From Setaria digitata (taxonomy: Eukaryota > Nematoda > Chromadorea > Rhabditida > Setariidae), in the NCBI GenBank assembly GCA_003640385.1, contig RCAB01000582.1:1-36119 (forward strand): DNA of 36,119 bases, in the 5' to 3' direction. Within the stretch, counting starts at the first letter, position 1. Every line of letters begins with the position of its first letter. The position numbers were made by a program, and so were the translations under genes. Below the pieces are notes generated by a model. That model had not been told where the DNA came from and did not search any database. It saw nothing but the letters and a program-made list of their open reading frames with translations. Positions 12,823 to 21,900 of the stretch are shown piece after piece.

Positions 12823-13069
12823 ACAATCGAACATATCTGATGCAATTTTTGCCTTCAAGCTCGAATCCAACACCTGTGCAAAGTATTGGCATATCTTCAT
12901 TCTTCACACCTTGTGTCACCTAAATAAGCAAGATCTTCACGGTTTTCATCACTTAAGCTATGTCGATAGGACTTCAAGAAAGATGACAATACCATATCCA
13001 GAATACATTGACCTGTTCCTGAATCAAATTTCCACGGTTCTTTGCAACATCCTGGTGCTGCAAATTCTC
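12823..13069 (-). pseudogene. Cys-rich minus-strand exon pair, gene fragment or relic
   Basis: Two minus-strand segments behave like exons. Segment A (13069-13013) follows TTTCAG and reads GEFAAPGCCKEPWKFDSGTG up to a CAG/GTCAAT donor. Segment B (12909-12823) follows ACACAAG, reads MPILCTGVGFELEGKNCIRY and ends at a GTGTAAGC-type donor. The junction is phase-matched. The CC pair, the FDSGTG motif and the GFELEGKNC motif resemble repeats of secreted, Cys-rich extracellular proteins. I could not find convincing first or last exons: the upstream stretch (ERICPQQTFQCGN, near 13090-13150) runs into a stop and is too close for an intron. Either an unrecognised small gene or, more likely, a fragment of one. 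Confidence 0.3.
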
Positions 13070-13891
13070 CTGAAATGCAAATGAATAGTCAATTGCCACA
13101 TTGGAATGTTTGCTGGGGACAAATTCTTTCCACACTGAGATCTGAGAAGTACGGCGAAAGTGCCATGCTAACTCTAAGTTTTCTAAGTGATAGCATCACC
13201 CCTTAGAAAACTTTTTTCAACTTTTTTTGGCGCCTTTGTCTCCTTCTCTCCTTGTTCACACCGACAGAACTGCTCCCACAGCAATAATTGAAGCAGAAGT
13301 AATAAAACAACCATATGACGCATCTTTCAAACTATCTAATTGTTGTATCTCACCTTCCATTTTACTAAAATGGCAAAAAAATAGATGAAATTTGCATAAT
13401 GAACATGGTAAAAATATAGTAAGAGTATTATAGCCAAATTTTCTCGAAACAAACGAGTTAAATCTGCAAATTTTCAAGAATTGGCAAACTGGCCAAGTTT
13501 GAATTTATTGCATTTTTTAATGGCTGAAATTATTTTCTATCTAAGTGATGGTAAATTTTAATGTACGTATATCGTCTCATCAAACTAATTATAATCTTTT
13601 CCACGAAAGAATGAGATTATTTAAAAGATGAATCTGTCTAGCAAGCGTCGATTACATTTCCATCGCATTAGTAAAAATCGAAAAAATCGAATGGTTGAAA
13701 ATAGTTTAAACCAAATTTTTACCCTTTGAAGGCTAATTAAATCATATCTAGCATTTATTCTATGTGAAGAATCTTGAGGTATTTCTCCGACTTTTCTTGA
13801 ATATTTTACCTTTATGTCGTTTCTTTCTAACTTTTCACCGTTTCATAAAAATACCATTTCAGTCTCTTCCATACATGCCGACTAGAATTTC

Positions 13892-14250
13892 TTATTTGTT
13901 TTCAACAGCTTTCATTATTGTAAAAGAGATTCGGAAGGCTTTCTTTCCTTCCTTGGTCTTGTTGACCCAATTATCAGCATACTTTTTTATTCCATAAGAT
14001 ACCATCCTGTGTCCTTCCACTTTCCAATACATTCCTCTTAATTTGTCAACTATTTCCTTTATTCCATCCACCTCTTTTTTCATCACCAATTTGATTCATC
14101 CAAACCTTGTCCTACTTGCCCACTTTTTCTATATCGAATCGTCAGACCTTATTTCCTTCCTTACCACTTCCTTGCATTTCTTGGCGAACATTTATTTAAG
14201 CCTATTATTGATTGTATTTAATCTTTTCACAAAATTAGTTTCCAATAATT
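13892..14250 (-). pseudogene. Decayed minus-strand reading frame, family unknown
   Basis: A single minus-strand frame reads protein-like for about 110 codons but is broken by in-frame stops: it includes KRLNTINNRLK, stop, MFAKKCKEVVRKEIRSDDSI, stop, KKWASRTRFG, stop, and then an open 65-codon stretch with KEIVDKLRGMYWKVEGHRM and KKYADNWVNKTKEGKKAF before TAA near 13892. Three stops within one otherwise consistent frame suggest a decayed gene rather than chance, but the strand is purine-rich and such DNA can mimic lysine-rich protein. I do not recognise the family. Confidence 0.3.
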
Positions 14251-15400
14251 AGATGTCAATAATTTTTGGTAAGTACTTAATCTCATAAAGAATTTGCATC
14301 GACTTTGTGGGCCAAATTTTAACAAATATCGTTCATTTAAAATTTTATTCGCATCATATAGTTAACGTCCAGTTAAGACTTTCTCTGAGAGAGGATTAGG
14401 TCTAATTAGAAGCTGAATATGATTTCTTTCTATTCAATTGCAATTATTAATATCTTAAAATAAATTCTATGTTTCCTTCTCTTCAGTTTTACTATGTGAA
14501 ATCAGAAATGAAAATGTCTGTTTTCTAGGTTGAATTCTTCCCAACGATTGGTTGCCAATCGTTTGATCACTCCATCAATATTAAATGACTTAATTCGGTT
14601 CACAAAAAATTGAAATTTCTTTTCTTGAAATGATGAAACAGAATTTGACAACAGAAATGACTCCTTTATTGTGTGATGTCTTTTAATTATCTGTCAAACT
14701 TATTTGACAATTTAATCAGCGATTTCAGGCTTAGACAAGAAAAATTTCATGGGAAACAACAAAATTCAACGAAATATATTTTTCGCACAACCATTTCATT
14801 TATGTAAATAGATGAGTGAAAAAAAAACAGCACGACCAGAGATGCTTCCAGAACTTTGAAGATGCCCAAAAAATATTGTCAGATGTTTAGGAAATTCGAG
14901 TAAAGTTTTCTAGATATGAGCTAACAATGGCCAAACAATATAAATTGCACTTCATAGCCAAATAAGCCACAGATTCAATTAAACGATTTGATGAGAAAAT
15001 GGGATGAACAGTTTATAGTGTTTGTAAATTTTCGAAATAAGTAGAAAAAGTTAAGTTTCATTCATTTCCATACATGTCTTATAAATCACTGATCACAAGG
15101 TTACATCGCCATCTTTTCCAGTAATTGAAAATGTCAAATTTTATGGAATTCTTGTTATTGCACTTTCTCAGAAGGCGTTCTTTCTCCCTCTCTCTATTAT
15201 GGGCACAAGTTTTTATCCATTTTAGAATTTATCAGAGACTTCGATGCGGGTACAAATTAAAGAGATGAGCTTGAGGGGTTATTGACTTGAAAACGATAAG
15301 GAAGAAAAGAAGTATGAAGGTTGATGGCAACTCATTTTCACTAAAATATTTGCGTATAATGATGTAACGGCAACACTCTCTGGCTATTACTACTATCCAA

Positions 15401-15411
15401 TGACCTAAATT
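15401..15411 (-). promoter_or_regulatory. ROR/NHR-23-type response element candidate
   Basis: The minus strand reads AATTTAGGTCA, a full match to the WAWNTRGGTCA consensus of ROR-family receptors (NHR-23 in nematodes). It is about 3.5 kb upstream of the mlt-11-like start. A second match, TAATTGGGTCA, lies at 13973-13963 on the minus strand. A third occurs at 5333-5343, far from this gene, so the motif is not exclusive to this promoter. Confidence 0.25.
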
Positions 15412-16183
15412 ACCCTTAACAATTGACACATTACAACGTAAGACACGTTTGGATACAAATATGCTATACACAATTTACCATAAAATACATTAATGATGAA
15501 ATGATATCTTTGAATTGCATGTAATTTTGAATAAATTTTTGAAGTACTTTGAGAGATTTACCAGCTAATCGAAATGGCTGACAGTGTGAAGCAATACTAT
15601 TGCAGAACTCACTGTAGATTTATGGTGATTTATAAGAATAATATATTTATATACTATAAAATACAGAAATGATGAAATGACATATATGTGCATAAATATA
15701 TGAATGTTTTCTTTAAGCATGAATGTGATCAAAATTTCATATTTCTTTTTTTTCACTTCTATTTATTAGTTTTCTTATACAAAATAAAATAGTCTTCTTT
15801 CCTCGAACATCAAGCTGAACTTTAGTTTGGTTTGAGAGTTTTGTATGGAAACAATTAATTTTTGTTGTTGTTAAGTGGTAATTCCAGCCAAGTCGATATA
15901 AATACTAATAAAATAATCGAATAAATAAATAGGTAAAAAATTATGGCTGATACATTGATCGGATAAATAATAGTTCTGCGACGAAACTTTTTGAATTCCA
16001 TAACCCAAATGGAAAAAGATGATAGATAGTACAAATGTTTCACCTCACCTTATAATTTTAAATTTTAGGGTGTGCATCTTAAAAGTACTCAACAATTTCT
16101 TTTTTGTCGCTCTTCCAGTAATGCAATGCATTAGGAGTGCGGCAAAATAATTTGTCATATCTTCCCAGCTGCATTTACAATTT

Positions 16184-16390
16184 TCAAGTGATATTGTCCG
16201 ACATTGTGACTTCCTTTAACTCACTTTCGTCCCATCTCCTCCTTAAATACTGCCAGGAAGAAGAGGAAAATAGTTTCATCTTGGAAGATGCCGAGCTACT
16301 TGACAAATCCTTCCGATTCACGATCCATCTGGATTCATTCTTTGTTGATAGTTGGGATTCGGTGTATCCACAAATTCTTTTACTTTTAGG
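16184..16390 (-). other. Open minus-strand frame, unrecognised, possible exon
   Basis: About 68 codons are open on the minus strand, starting after a TGA. They read KRICGYTESQLSTKNESRW, NRKDLSSSSASSKMK, WQYLRRRWDESELKEV and MSDNIT, then TGA. The composition looks more like protein than the surrounding AT-rich DNA. There is no ATG at a sensible place and no matched splice partner. It lies between two other minus-strand coding-like tracts and may belong with them. Confidence 0.2.
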
Positions 16391-16905
16391 TCACTAATTG
16401 TGCTTCATTCGTCTTTTTATCTCACAAAGTAACAATGTAAACAACGTATTCAGAAGACGTTTGTCTAGCCCTTTTTTCACATTGTGAATTACAGTTCTTC
16501 AGGGTATTGTCGGAACGTTTTTCTTTTTTTTTGAATTTTCACAACTCTTGAAAGTATTTGTATTTAAGAATTAATTAGATTTAGACAAAGCGCATAGATG
16601 AATTTTTTTCGCTTAGTTACAGAGCAAAAATTAATGGAAAAGGATAGCTGTAAATTGTTTAGAAGCTTTGAAATCATACTGAGCATAAAACCAACAATGC
16701 CTTTGCTTCTAAACTTCTTGATGAACCAAAATACAATTAGAATAAAATATAATCTAATTTAGTAAAAATTTTGCAGCATTCATTACGTAATCTTGATTTG
16801 ATGATAATGCAGTGATAAAGAGATATCCGTACTGCTCCTCTCTTCCTCTATCAGTTCTTTATCCCTTTGCCAATTCGTCAGTTGGTTGAAATGATTGGTG
16901 ATAGT

Positions 16906-16917
16906 GGGTCAGGGTCA
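16906..16917 (+). promoter_or_regulatory. Tandem nuclear-receptor half-sites (direct repeat, no spacer)
   Basis: GGGTCAGGGTCA is two RGGTCA half-sites in direct repeat with zero spacing, about 2 kb upstream of the mlt-11-like start codon. Another half-site, TTTTAGGTCA, ends at 16393. Moulting genes in C. elegans are controlled by the nuclear receptors NHR-23 and NHR-25, which bind such half-sites, so the location is suggestive. There is no further proof. Confidence 0.3.
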
Positions 16918-16968
16918 TATTTACGTATGTCGTAACACAGATTCCAGGTGGATAGTTTTATCTATCCC

Positions 16969-17282
16969 TTAGATGGCTATCAGTAATTCTCCTTCCGTCA
17001 ATGACCCTTCCGCAAACAACACCAAGCGGCATTCCCCAAGACGAGTTTCATCATTTTCAAATCGCCTTGCGTCGTAATGACTCATTTGTTCTTTTTATAT
17101 CAGTCTAACCTCTTGGCACATTCCATTTCTTGTTCAAAATATCTCGAACGGATATACAGGCGAACATGGTTGAATGAGCCTGAGGCAAAGCCTGGAAGAT
17201 TTTTGAATGAAATTAATTCCCTGTCCAGAGAACTCACTTTCTCCATAACTAATATCCGCCTACCATTATCTTCCTTGATCAT
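16969..17282 (-). pseudogene. Coding-like minus-strand pair, possible two-exon fragment
   Basis: The minus-strand frame 17282-17100 opens with ATG and includes VMEKVSSLDRELISF, LPGFASGSFNHVRLYIRS and RYFEQEMECAKR. A second frame, 17085-16969, includes RRFENDETRLGECRLVLF and EGSLTEGELLIAI before TAA. They are phase-compatible across a possible 44-nt intron (GTTAGA donor, GCAAG acceptor). After the TAA the same frame continues for about fifteen sensible codons to a second stop, which suggests decay. I do not recognise the product. The plus-strand frame over the same bases looks less protein-like. Confidence 0.3.
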
Positions 17283-17681
17283 TCATAATATTTCCATTTT
17301 CTAAAAATCACTACCAACTTATTCGATATCAGACTTTCTCTTTATTAAGGAGTAATTAACAAACTGGTAGTGACTAAATGCGCACAGATATAATAAGGAG
17401 TATTAATTTTCTTATTTTCAAATTTATCCAGTATAGACTTGAAAATTCTTGAAAACAATGGCATTAAATGCTTTCTAATGTAATAACTGCTTTTTTTAAT
17501 CATTAGAAAATTTTATAATAAAATTTAGTCCCACTGCAATGGAAATAAAATTCTGAATTTACTTAGCTTTTGTGGCTATTTACTTCATGAGTTAAGATTT
17601 GGCTTTTCAGTAATTTTTACCGATTTTGCAACTAAATTTTATAAATGATTAATAAAATATTGTTGCCTTAACTAATAAGAA

Positions 17682-17694
17682 ATATATATATATT

Positions 17695-17723
<29 letters not shown>
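17682..17723. repeat. AT dinucleotide microsatellite
   Basis: An (AT)n run, interrupted once by TTACATAT near 17692-17699, then continuous to 17723. Likely to vary in length between individuals and to be difficult to assemble. Confidence 0.9.
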
Positions 17724-17725
<2 letters not shown>

Positions 17726-17894
17726 GAATACTGTCGAGACTTTTATTATTTCCTGGACTAATTAAAGCTAAGTACTGGATTTAAGCTTGCTTAAATGAAT
17801 TCATTTTGTACTAGATGTAGTAAATATTAAATATGAGAAAGTTCATTGATTCCGCTGCCATATCACTTCCGAAAATATTTGATGAATTACATTT

Positions 17895-17972
17895 AAGTAT
17901 TAAATACATTTTGACTTTTTCAAAATTAAATACATTTTGACTAAACCATTTTGACTAATTTTGACTAAACTA
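17895..17972 (+). repeat. Degenerate short tandem repeat (CATTTTGACTAAA-like unit)
   Basis: The unit TAAATACATTTTGACT occurs twice (near 17900 and 17926). It is followed by CCATTTTGACTAA and then TTTTGACTAAAC, a decaying tandem series with variable spacing. Confidence 0.6.
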
Positions 17973-18333
17973 AAAAGCAAACAACTTTTATTCCACTCTA
18001 TAAGATGAATTGTATTTGACCATTATACCATTTATTCACTGCTATATTATTTTCATTCCGTCACTGATATTTTTTAACTTTTTGGAAATTTCCATAAAGT
18101 TCAGCAACAAAAACAAGTGAATTCCAACCTTCCTCCTCCTTCTTCTCTTTTTTGACAAGTCAAACTTTCAATCTACTCTGTGCTGCAAAGCTATAACTAG
18201 AACTCATTCATTTCCATTAATCTTCTAATGTAATTTCGCATGCTATACAAATAAAAACCAACCAATAATCATCATATTATGTCATAAAATTTGCAAGATT
18301 CATTAAATTTTTTTTTTCTCCTGAAGAATTCAT

Positions 18334-18561
18334 CTATGCACTCGTCAAGAGTGACCCACATTTGATGAGATGACATTCAATAATTATATGCCCACGATAC
18401 ATTCTTCCTTGTTCACGGATATCGGCAAGCATGATATGTCTTCCTTTAATGTCACAAAAACATGTATTATTATTTATCTTATCACATCTCACATGCAGTA
18501 TCCTCAGACTGCAAATTATTCTGTTGATTAGAGAACTGCCAAGATTTTTAGCAAATGACAT
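18334..18561 (-). other. Cys-containing minus-strand open frame in the mlt-11-like promoter
   Basis: A 75-codon frame starts with ATG at 18561 and ends with TAG at 18334, about 310 bases upstream of the mlt-11-like start and on the opposite strand. It has six cysteines, arranged IIC, VRC, TCFC, IEC and IKC, with charged stretches such as DIREQGRMYRG. There is no clear signal peptide, no poly(A) signal and no trans-splice acceptor. It may be a small divergent gene, an old exon or chance. Confidence 0.2.
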
Positions 18562-18845
18562 AATAATTTGACTTTATTTAATCGCAAGAGACATTTGGTA
18601 GTATTCCTGCTTAATTTCAATTGTTTTCAAGAATTAAACATTGAAGAACCATTTCTTGATATTAGGAAAATACTAAAATTGAACAAGTGCAATGATAATT
18701 ATTCCTAAGTATTCGCAAATACTACTTTGCAAAAAGAGTTAGAACCTGACTTATTTGAAAAGGAAGGTTGAAACCAAAGAATTATAGGCATAAAATTTGC
18801 GTCTAGTCGCTAATAGCTGAAATTTTAGATTGCTTTACTTTAGAA

Positions 18846-18854
18846 TATTTTAGA
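18846..18854 (+). promoter_or_regulatory. Possible spliced-leader acceptor of the mlt-11-like gene
   Basis: TATTTTAG ends at 18853, 19 nt before the ATG at 18873. A lone acceptor so close to the start codon is typical of nematode trans-spliced messages. Confidence 0.4.
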
Positions 18855-18872
18855 GATTGATAAATCGGGCAT

Positions 18873-18942
18873 ATGAAGACCTCGCTGGGCCAAGTGGCTC
18901 TCGCTGTTCTCTGTTGTACCATTGCCATCACAATTCAGACAG
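18873..18942 (+). other. Signal-peptide exon of the mlt-11-like gene
   Basis: The exon encodes MKTSLGQVALAVLCCTIAI and a few more residues: a charged start followed by a hydrophobic core, as in a cleaved secretion signal. The donor is a consensus GTAAGT-type site after phase 1. This fixes the start: there is no in-frame coding exon upstream and a trans-splice acceptor lies 19 nt before the ATG. Confidence 0.8.
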
Positions 18943-21900
18943 GTAAGTTGTGGCGAGCTGAACTTCTAAACTTCCAAAAATCTAGACTAAAAAAAAAATC
19001 TAAACTTCCAGTAGTTTAATGATAACAAAAACTTTGAGCAGTTTCGAGAATCAAGCTGCTGTGATAACTATGCTTACTGTAATGAACTGTAATGTGGCAA
19101 GGCATTTTTGCAAAAAGGAGGGAAGATTCAATTCCATGTAAAAGTAGGAGAGTACTTCTCACATGATTCCATTTTAATACGATACAAGACAGTAAAGAAT
19201 TTTTTGGTATTTGAAGAAAGGCACTATTAAATAATTGATTTAGATGGTGTGAATCCTTGTAAGCGTCAACCTTTTCGAGGTCGATGCCCTTCCGTAAAAA
19301 GCAAAGGTCCAACACGTTCTCAATTTGTATTACGTTACTACCTCAGAGATAATGAATGCGTCTCGTATCCTTTTGGTAATATTTTAATCCTTAATAAATT
19401 CAAGCCATAGGCCTTTTTAAATGTTGCATAGACAATTCATACCATGCACTAGGCCTAATCAACAATATCGAAATTGAGTCGCAGTAAATTAGAATTACTG
19501 CAATAAATTTTAGGACATTGTGCGGATGATGAAAATGAACCAATGCTGTACAGATACAAAGAAGAGTGTGAAAAGGCTTGTCTCAAGAAGTTGTTGGGCA
19601 GTGGCCCTACAGATACAAATGATATTGTATTAGGGCAATCAACAGGTCCCTCAAGTGATAGAGATACTAGTCAGAAGATCAGTACCAAGCTAGAATCATC
19701 TTCCGTCAGTGATGTCGCATCGTTGTCACAACGAACTGTACTTCTTGCCCAGAAGATCACACCTCACAAATTACTTACCGGTATTAGTGTTCGAATTATC
19801 TCATTAAAGTATCAGCCAACTTTTGTCAACTTCAATGAACCGAAATAAGTGAACAGTTTCTGGGGAATTTGGAAATGCTTCTTCAGTAATGATATCCTTG
19901 TGGAAGGAAAATAAATGAGATCTTAATTGGAATAAAGCTTATATTACCGAAATAAAGAAATCGGGAGTTTGCATTTTCAGAATGTGAAAGACGGAGACAA
20001 GCAAGTCAATCTGGCCTTATCAGGAGTAAATTTATTCCGGTTTGCACTTCGGATGGTTCGTTCCGAGCACTTCAGTGCGAAACTGAAGGCAACCACTGTT
20101 TCTGTGTCGATCATAATGGAATAAAAATACCGAATTCAAGCTCGAACAATACCACAAAACCAGACTGCAAAAGTTTGCTTTTATATGTCCGGCAGACGAA
20201 TTTCTAATTATGCATCTCTTTCAGTTTCAGCTGGTTCTTAAATCAACTACAAGTTTTGTTTCATGGAAAAACTGAATAAATGATTTTATTTACAGAAATA
20301 ATAAAAGCAGAAAAACCATCTACTCACGAATGCTCCACCTCGGTAGATCCTGGACCATGTACTGCAGCAATCGGAAGATGGTATTATGAAGAAAAGGAGC
20401 AGCAGTGCATCTTATTTGAATATTCCGGTTGGTTATTGTGTCTTAACGTCTTTGTATTATGCAGCTGACACTTGACACTTCGAAATTACGATCACCTGAT
20501 TTGGGTCAACATCAATTATCTCTCCTAGTTCAACCGATAAATTTAGCAATTGTTGCATCATTTATACGTATCATTTTTCATTTCTTTGAAAATGATTATG
20601 TATGAATAAGTTGAAAGAACAAATGAATGCTAATTAAATGATTAGTGTTTTTACTGATGCTATGCATTGAGAACTTCGTTTATAGCAGATAAGACAATTA
20701 AATAAATTGGTCTAATAGACGAAATTTATGAGAGGCCATTCCGGCATTTTTCTTGTTCTATAAATCCTCTGCAAAGTGAAAAATAATGGTAAAGTAAGAT
20801 GAGGTGGGCAATTTTCGCAATTAGTCTCAAACTGAAATGTAATTAATTGAACAGGTTGTGGAGGGAATGGTAACAATTATCCAACTGAAGCAGAATGCGA
20901 GAAACATTGCAAAATAAAACCAACAAATAAAGAAATGAGATGTAAAAATGGCTTGGAACCATTAAGGAATGACAATGGTCAACTGGTCAACTGCGACAGG
21001 AATCCATGCCCCAATGGTTATTTATGCTTCGCCGCTCAACTAGGATCAGCTTGCTGCCCTATCAGTCTTTCTAATAGTAAGTTCCATATTAGAAGTTTAA
21101 GAAAATGTATAAATCTTAAACTATTCATTTTTTCATTCTCTTTTCCACCTCTTTTTTGCTACTTATCTCTATCTGAAATAACTGCTCTGAGGCGTCTCAG
21201 AAACAACTGCTACGGATTCCGTGACTGATATATGCAAACTTCCGAAGGAACGGGGTCCTTGTGACCGTTATGAGCTTAGATTTTATTACAACAGTCGCCT
21301 TGGAGAATGCAAATATTTCTTCTTCGGCGGATGTGAGGGAAATGCGAACAATTTTGAACGAGCGGAAGAATGCGAACGCATTTGCAGGAGTTAGTTAATA
21401 TATTTTTCTTGTCATTCGTTATCACTGTTGTTATCAGTATTTCCAATTCTTTATTACTTTTGGTCTACATTACTTGTTATTCCAACATATTTGCCGATCA
21501 ATTTCGTGTTTTGAGCTGTGGCACAAAAAAGATTTGAAAAAAGTGAAACAAAGATAATGGAACATAATAATTTCACTGTCACAGTGTTCTTGACTGACAT
21601 CACGTATTAGATTGTATATCATAAGTTTTTTTTAGATGGAATGAAAATTGATTCGGTGCCCATAGTATCGCCACCACAACTAATTACCTTAGGGCCGCAG
21701 ATGCGAAAGCTCAATAAAGAGTTCGCGGATGTCAAGAAAATAGCCGAAGACAACGAACTGGTGCAGTTTAGCGATACTGCTACTTCAACTGCCGATGGAA
21801 ACAATAAAGACGATATTTCTGGTACTACGGGAAAGAACACCAGTAATGCTACTATTAGTAAAACTACCTTAGAAGTTGAACAGACTAATAGACATTCAAC

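Larger units (their letters stand above)
13080..18330. other. Long region upstream of the mlt-11-like gene, coding-like fragments only
   Basis: More than 5 kb without a supported gene. It holds the minus-strand coding-like tracts listed separately, nuclear-receptor-like half-sites, an AT microsatellite and a small degenerate tandem repeat. As the only long stretch before the large secreted-inhibitor gene, it is the place to expect that gene's distal promoter and enhancers. Confidence 0.45.

Noticed and set aside
13256..13477. Minus-strand 73-codon frame with a hydrophobic end (SASIIAVGAVLSV)
   Set aside because: It could suggest a signal or membrane segment for the Cys-rich fragment next to it, but the hydrophobic stretch is at the C-terminal end and no phase-matched splice links them.
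17305..17375. Short inverted repeat TCACTACCA / TGGTAGTGA
   Set aside because: Nine-base arms with a loop of about fifty bases are expected by chance at this scale; no flanking duplication or element features.
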